From Emmonsiellopsis sp. PD_33 (taxonomy: Eukaryota > Ascomycota > Eurotiomycetes > Onygenales > Ajellomycetaceae), in assembly GCA_032988165.1 (NCBI GenBank), contig JANTQF010000153.1, positions 1 to 64,000 of the forward strand: 64,000 nucleotides of DNA, in the 5' to 3' direction. The position numbers and the translations under genes are program-made. Positions 33,901-46,832 of this stretch are shown piece after piece. Positions within the stretch are counted from its first letter, which is position 1. Each line of letters begins with the position of its first letter. The notes below the pieces were generated by a model that was not told where the DNA came from, searched no databases, and saw only the letters and a list, made by a program, of their open reading frames with translations.

Positions 33901-35762
33901 ATTTCCAGCACGGGAAAACAAAAAAACAATAGCTTTTGGTTTCCCACCACGCTTCACTGTGTTTCTGCTGTCCCACAGGCAGTCAGCATTTTCCAATGGA
34001 TCCAGTATCTCATAATATTCCAGAATGGATGGATTATTGTGATGGAGTAGGTGTCTTGACGTCCAAGAATACGAGCGCAATACAACACTAGGACAAAACA
34101 AGCATGATGGATCGTCCCTCGGAAAGACAACGCCCCACGCCGGCTGTGAGGCTTCCTCTTGGCGGATCTGGAACTCTTTTTGGATGTTGCTGGATGAAAC
34201 ACAGTTTTCGCATCTGATGAACCCCCCCCTGGCCCCTTTTTGCCTCCTGGAAAGCAGATGATATCCGCCCTCCTACATAGTTTGTAAGAGAAGGAAGAAG
34301 ATTCCGAAAAAGGCCGGGAGTGTCACTGTCACTGCTCTTTTGCGTTGCTTGACCCGCAGCCTGAGGTCTTGTGTCGTGGATTTTCAGCTGGAGTTAAGTG
34401 TTTTAACTTCCGAACTTCCGCTGACTCACACGGGGGCTGGGCCTGTTCCGACGCCGGTTTTCTGGGGCCAATCAATAGCCTTTCCGTCGGCATTGTCAAA
34501 TTGTGTCAATCGGCCCCGCAGTAGCTTTCCCACGTAAAAATGGGGGAACAGACTCAGGGATAGATAGACACGCGGTTTGCGAAGAGATCGAGAATGCCAT
34601 GTTGGGTTACGAGCGGATCCTGCTGGAATAATTATAAATCATTGCTTAGCTCGTAAATGTATGTACAGCTGCTTGAGAGCTCAAGGAGTTAACATGTTCT
34701 TCGTTGAAAGGCAGAATTTATTATCCATCCAATGGCGAAAGGATAACATCAAGCTCAGATACGAGGATACCATCATACGATCTCATTACATGGAATCGAG
34801 CGAGATCCCGGGGACCACTTAAAGTTATATCGGGTTACAAATTCAAGGTCTATTATTACAAATCCAAATTGACGTGATGAACTATCATGGAACAGTTCCA
34901 GAGCTTGGCAATGCAGTAATAATGATTCATCCAGTGCCCGGAATATGCAGTGACAACCTTGAAAATAATAATTGCCTCAAAGCCCAATGGAATGTCCCAT
35001 GTTGAAGAATGCGACATCATCGATCCATCCATGTCCGGGCAGCATGGATGTAATTTTGGATACGGCCAGCAATGCACGAGTCAGGCACCTGTCCGACTCC
35101 GCGCTACCAGACTTGGGCCCGTGAAAACGTGGGAAACGTGGAGCCTGTGCAGTCAGAACCTTTCTCATTATCTGAACCCAACCAAGGGTTGAACAGCGTC
35201 AAAAAGAAAAAAAAAGGAGAGAAAAGAAGGCCGGGAACCAGTAGAAATTCACAGATGGAGGAAAAGGTTTCGAAACCTCGTGGTTTTTGCTGGCAAACCT
35301 GATGAATACCACAGCAGGGCTAATTTTAGTGGCCGTATTTTTCCTGTTGTTTGATCTCCCACCTCATGGGCAAAGCTATGTTTCGAGCTAAAATGGGCTG
35401 GAAAAGAAAATTATTGCCGATAAAGGTTGTCCAAGGGCGCAATCCTTGTTCTGGTCTGAAATTTTCAGATCCTTTATTATGGTCGCCTCCCGCGCCTCAT
35501 CGGCCTGGACTTGCTCTCTCTTCATCTTGTTTCATTCGACTTTCCTCCTTTTGCTTTGCTCTCGTTAAATTCTATTTGTCTCTCTGTGGTCGGATTGGCC
35601 CCCGCCACCTCAGTCTTTGCTCCTGGCCCAAGCTCACTTTCGTTTTCCTGTTTTTAAAAGAGCTGAATTTATACCCCGTACGTTGATCCGAAGACCTGTT
35701 TTCCCGACAAATATAAATATCAAATAATTCCGGTAGCTTTGAGTCCGCACTGCAGCGTGACA
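30988..35762. other. 4.8-kb region without a convincing gene; partly repeat-like
   Basis: This stretch separates the secreted protein gene from the PDR transporter. From about 31750 to 33780 there is almost no ORF above 60 codons. The part at about 33160-33780 is notably C-poor and G/A/T-rich on the plus strand. It contains short stretches that read as protein in alternating frames, as in a decayed mobile element. The right end (about 35300-35762) is presumably the promoter and leader of the PDR transporter. No terminal repeats or transposase/reverse transcriptase motif could be identified by eye. Confidence 0.5.
32678..32705. repeat. Tandem pair of palindromic CCCCGGGG motifs
   Basis: TACCCCGGGGAA occurs twice, 15 bases apart, inside otherwise AT-rich DNA. 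Each CCCCGGGG is an 8-bp perfect palindrome. Function unknown. Confidence 0.6.
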
Positions 35763-38700
35763 ATGAGTTCCGCCGCGCCTACCATCTCCCAAAAGCGAGA
35801 GGAGGCGTCCGACTCCGATACGCTCCGCGCCGGCAGCGATTATGAAAAGGGCCGTGAGGACTTGCGAAATGCGAATCCTGAGGGTCTGACGCGCCCCCAG
35901 AGTGGAGTTGATGTCCAACGGGCTGAGAATGACTTTGCGGAACTGAGCAAGGAGCTCTCGGCTGTCTCCCATCAAAGCAGAAGATACTCACGTCTGCAGG
36001 GAAAGGAGGGAGCCGAGAAGGATATCGAAGACTCTTCACCTTCAGAGGAGCCATGGGATCTCGAAACTGCCCTGCGCGGTAACCAGGCCGCTGAAGTTGA
36101 GGCCGGTATAAGACCTAAGAGAATTGGTAGGATACATTCATTGCTTTTCTCAACCCAATTTGTAGATTTGTTTTTCCTGGAGGGGATCAGCTTTGTGTTA
36201 ACAGAATTATTACAGGTGTCATTTGGGATAACCTCACTGTTCGTGGCATTGGTGGCGTGAAAAACATCGTCAAGACCTTCCCGGATGCGATTGTTGATTT
36301 TGTCAACGTGCCTGGAACGATCATGAGTATTTTGGGCATTGGCAAGAAGGGCAAGGAGTTCGACATTCTCAAGGATTTCAAGGGCGTTGTCAAACCGGGC
36401 GAGATGGTGTTGGTTCTCGGCAAGCCGGCGGCAGGCTGTACCACCTTTCTTAAAGTCATCGCCAACCAGAGATTCGGCTACACCGCCATCGACGGCGAAG
36501 TGTTCTACGGGCCATTTGATGCCAAAACATTCTCAAAGCGCTTTCGAGGCGAGGCAATTTATTCCCCTGAGGATGACATCCATCATCCTACCTTGACCGT
36601 TGGTCAGACGCTTGGATTCGCGCTTGACACCAAGACGCCCGGAAAGCGGCCTGCTGGCCTATCCAAACAGGAATTCAAGGACAAGGTAAACAGATACGTC
36701 TTGCTTGATTTATGAACTTAGTTAACTCTCGTTTAGATCATTAATTTGCTGTTGAAAATGTTCAATATCGAACACACCGTCAACACCGTTGTCGGTAATC
36801 CTTTCGTCCGTGGTATCTCTGGTGGTGAAAGGAAACGGGTCAGTATTGCTGAAATGATGATTACCTCGGGCACTGTTCTTGCATGGGATAATACCACCCG
36901 TGGATTGGACGCGAGCACGGCGGTTGACTTTGCACGATCTCTACGAGTTATGACGAATATCTACAAAACTACTACGTTCGTGTCTCTCTACCAGGCGTCC
37001 GAGAATATCTATAGCCAGTTCGATAAGGTCATGGTTATTGACCAGGGCCATCAAGTTTTCTTCGGGCCAGCTTCAGAAGCTCGAGCATATTTTGAGGATC
37101 TGGGCTTCAAGGAAAAGCCACGCCAGACTACACCCGACTACCTGACAGGGTGCACCGATCCATTCGAAAGAGAATACAAGGAAGGCCGCAATGAACACAA
37201 TGCCCCCTCAGGCCCAGAAACCTTTGTCGAAGCCTTCGAGAAGTCGGAACACAATAAACGCCTTTTGGAGGAGATGGCTGAATATCGGACTCAACTCGAG
37301 GCCGAGAAACAGATTTACTCTGACTTCGAAATCGCCAATCGTGAGGCAAAACGCAAGTTTACCTCGAAATCGTCTGTCTACTCTATCCCTTTTTATCTTC
37401 AGATCTGGGCTCTCATGCGCCGTCAATTCCTTATCAAGTGGCAAGACAAATTTTCCCTGGTTGTTGGATGGATAACTTCAATCGCCATTGCGATCGTCCT
37501 TGGTACAGTTTGGATAAAGCAGCCAGAGACTAGTGCTGGGGCATTTACTCGTGGTGGTTTATTGTTTATATCCCTGCTCTTCAATGCTTTCCAGGCATTC
37601 TCGGAACTGGCTTCAACCATGATCGGTCGTCCAATCGTCAATCGGCATCGCGCGTATACTTTCCACCGCCCTAGTGCTCTGTGGATTGCGCAAATTTTCG
37701 TCGACCTGATTTTTGCTGCCGCCCAGATCTTTGTGTTTAGTGTTATTGTCTACTTCATGTGCGGCTTGGTCTTAGATGCGGGCGCCTTCTTCACCTTCGT
37801 GCTCGTTATAATCAGCGGATATCTTGCCATGACCCTATTTTTCAGGACTATTGGCTGTGTATGCCCCGATTTTGATTATGCCATGAAAGGAGTTGCGGTC
37901 ATCATCACCCTTCTTGTCTTAACCTGTGGATATTTAATTCAGTGGCAAGACAGTCAAGTATGGCTTCGATGGATCTTTTACATAAATGCTCTAGGCCTGG
38001 GATTTGCGTCTCTTATGATTAACGAATTTAGCCGCCTGACGATGACCTGTGAAGCCGACTCCCTTGTCCCAGCCGGGCCTGGATACACTGACATTGCTCA
38101 CCAAGCCTGTACCCTCCCTGGAAGTGAACCGGGATCTCGAATTATCGATGGATCGAAGTACCTTAGTCTTGGATTCAGCTATGATGACGGTGACCTCTGG
38201 AGAAATTTCGGTATCATTGTCGCCCTGATCATTGGGTTCCTGTTTACAAATTCGTACCTTGGGGAGATCGTGAATTTCGGGGCGGGAGGAAAGACTATCA
38301 CCTACTTCGCCAAGGAGTCGTCCGACTTGAAGAAGCTGAACGAGGAGCTTATGAGAAAGAAAGAAAGACGTCAGAAAAAGGAGGTCGACGAGTCCAAGAC
38401 TGATCTTATCATTGAATCTAAGGCTGTTTTGACGTGGGAAAATCTGTGTTACGATGTTCCAGTGCCAGGGGGAACCCGGCGCTTGCTTAGTGACGTTTTT
38501 GGATATGTTGAACCGGGGAAACTTACTGCTCTTATGGGCGCCAGTGGTGCTGGTAAAACAACCCTGCTTGACGTCTTAGCTGCCCGGAAAAACATTGGAG
38601 TTATACACGGTGATATTTTAGTTGATGGCCAAGCCCCTGGCCCTTCGTTCCAGAGGTAAGTAAACCTCCTTCTTTCATCTCCCAGACAGGAGAGAGAAAA

Positions 38701-40516
38701 ACTAATACTTAGAAAACAGGAATACCTCCTACGCGGAGCAATTGGACACTTTGGAACCATCCCAGACTGTCCGAGAGGCACTCCGATTCTCAGCTACTCT
38801 TCGGCAGCCATATGAAACGCCCGAGTCAGAGAAGTACGCCTACGTGGAAGAGATCCTCTCACTGCTTGAATTGGAAGATCTTGCGGATGCTATCATTGGT
38901 GATCCTGAGACCGGGTTATCCGTCGAAGAGCGCAAGCGTGTTACAATTGGAGTGGAACTAGCCGCCAAACCTCAACTGCTGCTTTTCCTTGACGAACCTT
39001 CTAGCGGATTAGACAGTCAAAGTGCATTCAATATCGTTCGCTTTCTCCGGAAACTCGCAGCAGCAGGACAGGCTATTCTTTGCACAATTCATCAACCCAA
39101 CTCAGCCCTCTTTGAAAATTTTGATCGCCTCCTACTTCTTCAAAAGGGCGGCGAATGCGTTTACTTCGGTGATATTGGCAAAGATGCCGAGGTTCTCTTG
39201 AAATATTTCAGCGGAAATGATGCCTACTGCCCACCGGACGCCAACCCGGCAGAATGGATGCTTGACGCAATTGGAGCTGGACAAAGCCCACGTATCGGGG
39301 ATCGTGATTGGGGTGATATCTGGCGCAACTCCCCTGAGTTGGAGAAAGTAAAGGAAGAAATCATACTCAAGAAGACACAGCGATTGCAGTCTGTCCATAG
39401 CGTGAAGCATGAGGCTGAAAAAGAATACGCCACTCCTCTCTGGCATCAAATCAAGGTTGTCTGCAAGCGGACCAACCTCGCTTTCTGGAGATCTCCCAAT
39501 TATGGATTTACTCGGCTCTTTAGCCACTTTGCCCTCGCTTTGATTACCGGTCTGGGATACTTGCAGTTGGATGACTCTCGGAGCTCACTTCAGTACCGCG
39601 TCTTCGTTGTCTTCCAGATCACTGTAATCCCAGCTCTAATTCTCGCCCAGGTGGAACCAAAATACGATTTGTCCCGTCTGATTTTCTACCGCGAGTCTGC
39701 AGCGAAGACATATTCACAGCTACCCTTTGCGCTCTCAATGGTCATTGCAGAGATTCCATATAGCGTCCTCTGCGCAGTGGTTTTCTTCCTCCCCATCTAC
39801 TACATCCCAGGATTGCAAGCGGCCAGTGACCGCGCAGGGTATCAGTTCTTCATGGTTCTGATTACTGAAATGTTCTCAGTCACTGCGGGCCAGATGATCT
39901 CTGCCCTGACCCCAAGCACATTTATTGCCGCATTGCTTAATCCTCCATTTATGATTATCCTCGCTTTATTCTGTGGGGTTGCTATTCCTAAGCCTCAAAT
40001 ACCCAAATTCTGGCGTGTTTGGTTATATGAGCTTAACCCCTTTACTAGACTGGTTTCGGGTATGGTTACGGTAAGTACAGTCGATGAAATATCGTTTATA
40101 CTAAGGCACTGGACTAAAGTTTTTCTATAGACCGAATTGCATGATCGTCCGGTTATATGTACCGCACGGGAACTGAACACCTTCACCGCGCCTGATGGTA
40201 TGGACTGTGGCACTTATATGGCGCCCTTTTTTAAGGCGGGGAGACCGGGTTATCTCGTCGACAATGCCACTAGTCTTTGTGAGTATTGCGCGTTCAAAGT
40301 TGGCGACGAATTCTACAGCGCTTTCGGGATGAAATACGATACTCGATGGAGAGATTTGGGTATTTTTATTGCGTTCATTGGGTCAAACTTGATTATCTTG
40401 TTTCTCGCGGTAAGTTTTATCTTAATATTGTCATGCCCATTTTCCTTTCTCGTATTCGGCAAGTAAACTAACTCATATTTTCCCAGTCTCGGTACTTCAA
40501 CTTCAACCGAAGATAA
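35763..40516 (+). CDS. PDR-type (ABCG) multidrug efflux ABC transporter
   Basis: Plasma-membrane pump of the fungal pleiotropic drug resistance family, exporting hydrophobic toxicants such as azoles, plant defence compounds or metabolites. Six exons fit: 35763-36126, 36216-36685, 36737-38655, 38720-40070, 40131-40409 and 40487-40516, giving 1470 residues. Domain order is NBD1-TMD1-NBD2-TMD2 (the reverse order typical of PDR). NBD1 Walker A is GKPAAGCTTF (about 190-199), with Cys in place of the canonical Lys, as usual in this family. Its signature is VRGISGGERKR (about 303-312) and Walker B lies at LAWDNTTRGLDAS. NBD2 Walker A is GASGAGKTT (about 879-887), with a degenerate signature LSVEERKRV (about 984-992) and LLLFLDEPSSGLD. 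Twelve membrane helices are expected; the ending is SRYFNFNRR. The DYLTGCTDPFERE motif suggests the AtrB/SNQ2-like branch. Confidence 0.95.
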
Positions 40517-42069
40517 ATGACTTCGGTTTATTCAACCCAAACCTCTCACACACTTTCCTTCCATATAAACGAGGACGCTCACACCGGTTGACGTCCATCC
40601 ACTGCTATATAGCTACCGTTTGTATTATTTTGCCTTCCAATACTTTCGCATACTCATAGAACCTTATAGACAGATCTGGTTTATGTCTACATGACACCTG
40701 CATCATGTCCATGCCACTGCATTTATTTGTCTCTTAATACATTTACACATATTTCGGCAAGCTCGATTCCTTATATAATTTTCACTGTTTGACCACTGAT
40801 ATATATCTGCACTTATCTCGGTGTTATTTCCTGTCTGCTGACCACCTCCTTCCTTAGCATTCAACTGCTCTCCATATTTTGCGATTTTCATTTTGGGCTT
40901 TTCATTTCTTTTATGGGGGGGGTAGCATCAAGTTCCTTCATTCCCATCATCCAACTGCTTGAGCACCTGTATTTCATTTTCCTTTGCCTTTTTTTTGCGC
41001 CATTGTGCGTCTGTTCACTACTATCTAGTTATATATACTCTTCATTTCCTAGCTCGCAGTGGAATGCAAGTTCGAAATATCATTATCGCTTTTAGAAAGA
41101 ATATATGCACTTTAAACCATTTTTAACAGTGTACTCCGTACATTGGCACCCTAATAAGCATCCATCCATCCAGGGAGACACACAAAACCCACATGCCTTT
41201 ATCCCGCGTTCCTATCCTTCCATCCCGCTCCCTTACCCCGGATTTTATTCCGAGGGAACCCGGAAACGGGCCGAGAATTGATTACATAAGCTAGCTCCCT
41301 TGAACCTTAACTGGACCGCATGTCTGCTACTAGTACTAGCTATGAACATCCCTCGCAACAACATCCTGTTTAGACGCTTTCAACGTTTAGCGGCTCTGGT
41401 CCGGGATGATCAGAATCCTGGCTTGTTGGTTCAGCTTGGCGCCGGCTTCTTCGCCTTTGGCCCCGGCTGTGAAAAAGGCTTAATGGAACGAAGCTAACTA
41501 GCGCCCAACCCCAGCCCGCCGACAAACAATTCTATCATTCTACGAGACAATACAAGAAAGTCTTTTTTGGAATGGGGAGTGACCGGTTGATTTTTTAGAA
41601 TTGAAGGGGAAAAAATACATATCTGGATTTTATCAAGCAGTGCGACTGGCTAGGTTGCCGTGAGAATTAACCGGTGATAAATTCGGATGTTACACAGTGG
41701 TCTGTCATGTTTACCTTCCCCGCAGAGGCTAACATTCTTCTCGGTTGCGGGAGCTTTGCGCGGGATGCGATGTGGGGAGTGGGGGAATGCCTTGGTGGTA
41801 AACCGGGGTCGATGTCGGCAAATGGACTGGTTTTGGGGGGGGGGAGCCAGAAAGGAAGGAAAAACGAGAGCTGATGGAGTCGCGAGCTGATGCGAGATGA
41901 AGCCCGTGTTTGATTTCTCTTTCATGCAGCTGGTTGACTCCCCTTAAAGACTGCGTTTTCCCCCCTCCTTGTCCGCACCAAAACCTTGCCCTCTTAGCAT
42001 ATCCGCTGCTTCGGGAGTCTGCAATATCGTCGAACAGTCTTCCCGCTTCCCATCTTCCACACACCAGAG
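40517..42069. other. Intergenic between PDR and MFS transporter genes
   Basis: About 1.55 kb of T-rich 3' sequence followed by the promoter of the MFS gene. It contains one TACTCCGTA motif at 41132 and no supported gene. Confidence 0.6.
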
Positions 42070-44303
42070 ATGACCGGATCCCCAGACGACAGGGGTGGAT
42101 TATCCCCGGATATGGAGGCTGTTGTTTCTCAAGAGGAACACCGAGTTCCGAAACCTCAATGGAAAATCTCCAAATCTGAGGATGGAGATACTGCATTGGC
42201 CCTCTTCAACAATTCGGATGATCTCCATGAAGATGCCGACCCGAAAGAATTGCGGAAATTGCTGCGGAAGATCGACTTCATGATTCTGCCGTATTTGGCA
42301 GTTTGTTATGCGTTTTTTTATATTGACAAGGTAGGCATTGAACAAGTCATCGCGCAGATTTCCTGCGCTCCTGCTACCCTTTCAGCCCTTGTTTGTGATA
42401 CCGTATAGCTACAGAAAGGCCTAGCTGACACGGTGCATGATATATTTTTGAATAGACCACTTTAAGCTATGCAGCCATTTTTGGGATTCGCGAAGACCTC
42501 AATCTCCAAGGCACGGAATACAACTGGCTTAGCAGTATTTTCTATTTTGGCTTTTTGGCATGGGCGTTTCCGACCAATTTTTTAATGCAGCGTTTTCCTC
42601 TCGGTGAGTGTTGGCCCTTTGATACCTCTGAAGGATATGAATTAAGAATGTCGTGGTTAGGCAAATACCTTGGAGCGAATATTTTCCTGTGGTATGTCAA
42701 CAGTCTATGTGTGCATCGGTGACAACGTGGCTAACCTATGGTCTAAGGGGGTTTTTCCTGATGCTTCAAGCCGCGTGTAACAATTTCAAGACCCTCGCCG
42801 TTCTTCGTGCGTTGAGCGGGGCAGCCGAAGCTTGTGCCGACCCTGCGTTCATGCTTATTACTAGCATGTGGTATACTCGTGCCGAGCAGCCAGTCAGAAT
42901 TGGGCTTTGGTACACGGCCAATGGGTTTGGAATCGCACTTGGTGGACTGTTGGGCTATGGTATCGGACATATCAAAGGCGCCCTACCTTCTTGGAAATAT
43001 GAGTTTCTTATCATGTAAGCAGGTTTCCCCCCAATTGTTCATGTTTTTCTATACTTACTAGTTTATAGTGGTGCTCTCTGTAGCGTATGGGGAATTGTCA
43101 TGTTCTTTTTCCTCCCCGACTCCCCAGTGACTGCTCCTCTTCTTAGCCAACGAAATCGAAAATTGGCAGTGGAGCGTTTGAGAGACAATCAGACAGGAGT
43201 TGAAAATAAACATCTCAAGCCCTACCAGATCAGAGAAGCATTCATGGACTATAAGTTGTATCTCTTTTTCCTCCTTGGAACTGTCTGCAATATTCCAAAT
43301 GGTGGAATCTCAAACTTCGGAACTATTATCATCAAGGGGTTCGGATTCTCGACTCTAGTGACTACATTGATGCAGGTTTGTTTTAATACTCCGAGACCCC
43401 CATACAATTCTCTAGGCACCCGGATAACACATATTCTCCATATCAGATTCCATACGGAGTCCTCATCGCGATATCCATCCTGCTTTGTGTTTATTTAAAC
43501 AATAAATTCGAAAATCGCCGCTGCATATTCACGCTGCTGTTCCTTTGCCCAAATATCGCTGGCGCCTTCGGCCTCCGTTTTGTAGCTGAGGAGCAGCAGG
43601 TTGGGCGACTTATCTGCTACTACCTCACCGGGCCTTACAACGCCGCATTCGTATTGATTTTAAGTATGCAGGTTGCAAACACAGCAGGTTAGTGCGGTTT
43701 ATTGCTTTATATGGGCCGGGATACATTCGATTTTTTCTTCTTCTATGACACATTTTGAAGCCGATTCAATCCAGTCTAACAAGATAATCTCGATAGGCCA
43801 CACAAAGAAAGTCGTGACGAATGCTGTTCTCTTCTTAGGATATTGCGCGGGTAATATCGTCGGCCCGTTCTTCTACCTTACGGAACAAGCGTAAGCAAAT
43901 CCAGCTATCCTTCGAAGTAAGGGAGGGGACTTTCATGTTGGAAGTCCCTTTTATCCCAATATGTCGGACTGCAAGCTCACAATAGTCTAAATCAACTAGG
44001 CCCTCGTATCCATTAGGAATCTGGTCCATGATTGTCTCTCACCTAATTGAGGCAGTTCTTATCAGTACGCTAGGGCTCCTCCTACGGAGAGAGAATAAGC
44101 TGCGGGATCGCATTCAGTCGCAGCAGGAGGGTGGACTTGAGGGGCGGGATCTTGCGGCCACAGCCTTTTTGGATATGACTGATCGGGAGAATATGAAGTA
44201 AGTTTTTTGTTTACTGTCTGTTTCATGCGTTATCATTCCTTTCTAGTAATTTGTGTACTAATGATATGTTTTGTTTCGATGTAGTTTCCGGTACATTTAT
44301 TAG
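42070..44303 (+). CDS. MFS transporter, Dal5/allantoate permease (anion:cation symporter) type
   Basis: Twelve-helix major facilitator likely importing a small organic anion (allantoate, pantothenate, vitamin or carboxylate type); the substrate cannot be read from sequence. Nine exons fit: 42070-42330, 42456-42603, 42661-42691, 42748-43014, 43069-43375, 43447-43687, 43797-43890, 44000-44197 and 44285-44303, giving 521 residues. After a hydrophilic 60-residue N-terminus come KIDFMILPYLAVCYAFFYIDK and TTLSYAAIFGIREDL (TM1-2), then GTEYNWLSSIFYFGFL, LRALSGAAEACADPAFMLIT with WYTRAEQP (the Dal5-family loop), and in the second half NAVLFLGYCAGNIVGPF. Exon 3 is only 31 nt, and the following intron appears to end in AAG rather than YAG. 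The ending FRYIY follows a 19-nt last exon. Confidence 0.88.
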
Positions 44304-44673
44304 GCTATGTATTTTATACTACATCGTATCACTGTACTTCTTACTATGCATTTGTTGCTATGTATATGAATCCGTCCCGAACAAGGACGGTCAGAAATGG
44401 GAAATTCGATACCGTTATGATGTGCAAGAAAATACTTTTTTCTATGAGCAAATGATGTGGGTTGCTATTTAGGTTTCATTCTATTACTATTTCAGGAAGG
44501 AATCTCTATCAAACCATCACCTCTCTAACAGCAAAGCCCAACCTGAGGGCCAAAAAAAAAAAAAGAAGAGAGATAAGAGAAAAGAAAAGAAAAGAAAAGG
44601 ATTGGCAAGGAGGCACACTGAAACTGAAACCGAGGTACCCCATTTTAGTCCCATATACGTCCCCTGTTAACGG
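44304..44673. other. 3'-3' intergenic between MFS and NmrA-like genes
   Basis: Convergent gene ends. It contains an A-rich run with several AAAAG units near 44550-44600 and no gene. Confidence 0.6.
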
Positions 44674-45763
44674 TTACAGGGCACTGGACCAATCTTCCGA
44701 CTCGATATAGTCTTTGATTGATGAGAGCTTACTCGCGATCCCCAGCTGCATAATAGTTAGTCCTCGGCCAAAGACTTCCTTTCTTCCAATTTTTGTCTCG
44801 TGGGTAACGAAAACTCACCTCCTCAATAGGTATCACCCCTGAATTTGTCCCGTCATGGCCAAACTCAGCTATATAACATAGAGTATCCGCGAAAAACACC
44901 TTCATGGACTCTATTGGGACCGTGTTGAAAACATCATCCCACGTCAGAGCCTTGTAACCTTCATTGTGAAGTTCCACTCCTAGCGTCTTCGTCCAGATTG
45001 CCATGTACTCCTTCCAGCTCGCCATCTGGCTATATCCCCTCCACGTCTTTCCCGGATCGGTGTTCAGGATCGCCTCCACAATGATTCCTGTGTCCTTCTT
45101 GGGTTCAAGGAAAGGAACCTTCCTATCCCCATCCCCGACATTCGCATGGTAATAGCCGCCCGAAACCTCATCCTTCATGGCGACCTTTAAAAAAACGCTC
45201 AGAAACTTCCAGTTATCCAAATAATACCCCAGCTGTACAAAGCTAGATTTCCTGCTTAATTCCGCCATCTCCGGCGCCTCCCTGATATACTTATCGACCC
45301 TCGCTTTGGAATCGAAATGGTACATATGCGTATACTTCCCCTTGGACAAAACCGACGCCGCGCTCAACGTCGACCAAACGTAGTGCTCCAGCTCCGGTAC
45401 CGCCGCCGCCGCAATCGCGATATTCTTCCCGCGCTGCTCCTCCAGCGCACTTGCGATTACCTTAATGTCGACACCCTCCTGCTGCGCCTTGAGCTGGTAC
45501 TCCTCTCGCTGCAGCGTTTCGAAGAAATCCGTCACGCCGAATATAAAACTCGCGCCCGCAAATGCGGCCCTGAGGGAGTCGACATCGTCCAGATCACCAC
45601 GCACGAGCTCAACACCCCTGTCTGTCCAGGATTGGGCTGCGGATTTGCTTGGGTCGCGGGTTAGGCCGCGGATTTTATAGGAGGGATTTTTGAGGAGTTG
45701 GGTAGCGACGCTTCCGCCTTGGATGCCGGTTATACCGACTATAACGGCGAGTTTGGTGGGCAT
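44674..45763 (-). CDS. NmrA-like NAD(P)-binding Rossmann-fold protein
   Basis: Atypical short-chain dehydrogenase-like protein of the NmrA/HSCARG group, which bind NAD(P) and act as redox sensors or reductases. Exon 1 (45763-44819, 315 residues) starts MPTKLAVIVGITGIQGGSVA, with the Rossmann glycine motif GxTGxQGGS-like, then the LRGLTRDPSKSAA-type region, RGDLDDVDSLRAAFAG and the NmrA-typical HYVWSTL. A 73-nt intron (GTGAGT..TATGCAG) leads to exon 2 (44745-44674), which encodes LGIASKLSSIKDYIESEDW and four more residues, the usual NmrA C-terminus; total 338 residues. If the intron is kept, the frame reads through it and ends as a 344-residue variant. It lies tail-to-tail with the MFS gene. 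The enzyme substrate, if any, is unknown. Confidence 0.9.
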
Positions 45764-46832
45764 GGTTGGCGTTTAGAGGGATGGGTTGGGGTGCTTTTGG
45801 TAGGATAGTGATAGAAAAGAATTGGTATCTCGTTGCGGGTCCGATGTATCGCTTTTTTTTCCTTTTGGTGTTATATCTACTTCCATGGGGGAATACTTGC
45901 CCTGTTAAATAGTAAATTTCAACGGGTCGAGTAACTGTATGTGATTAGTAGCTACAGAGGGCGGCCTCATAAGTGTGAGAGACAATCGATACGCAATACG
46001 CCCCAGTGACAAATTAAAAGGGGATTAATTTGTACCATTTTTTGTGATGGAGACAATAAACATATACATTACAAAGAAGAAGTTATTAATTTATCCCATT
46101 TCTACCAACAGATAACTATCGGACACATACAGTATGAACAGGATCCGCACTAACCCCGCCAGGAATGGGATTAACCCCGCCTACACTACGGAGTTAACCG
46201 AGTTAACTGAGATCGCGAAATCCCAATCCTACTCTCCAAGATAATTACATAAGAGGGACCCTGATTACAAATAAATAGAGGTTAATAGTATTAGTTGGGG
46301 GGTTGAAGATGGTACGAATTTGGAATTATTCGTCAGCATTTGAGACTATGTTTACTCGAACTTTTCTACATAAATACTAAGTTAGTATATTCCTATTTGG
46401 AAGTGTGATGAATAATATCGAAGGATTTCAATGATAGATAATTCGGGTCGGAAACTCGAGAAAGCTTCTTACTGGGCAACTATACTAGATCTATTAAAAT
46501 ATAAATAGCGAACAGACTGTAGAGACAAAGAGCGCGGTACTCTGTCGGAATCAAATAGGTATGTACATACATACATGGTTGGATATTGCTAGGAATGATA
46601 GGGAAATATATACATGTGAGGATGTATGTAATGCTATCTATAAGAACAATGGGATGGCTATATTCAGGGGAAATAATGTATCAGATGCTGGGAAACAGAA
46701 AAGGGAAAAGGATTATGTAGGGAATTAATGACGAGGGAAAAAAGAAAGAAAGGGAGAAAGATTTTGACAAATAAAATAGTCAATAGGTATGTACATACAA
46801 TACAAAAAGAAAAGCCCCTCCCTACGGATGTT
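45764..46832. other. Promoter of NmrA-like gene and 3' region of ABCA gene
   Basis: About 1.1 kb, AT-rich. Around 46150-46210 short repeats of TTAACCCCGCC and GAGTTAAC type are clustered. A run of GTACATAC-like short repeats lies near 46560. No gene is supported. Confidence 0.55.

Noticed and set aside
44729..45763. Unspliced 344-codon reading of the NmrA-like gene as the main product
   Set aside because: Splicing a consensus 73-nt intron restores the conserved NmrA C-terminus, so the unspliced form is at most a minor isoform.
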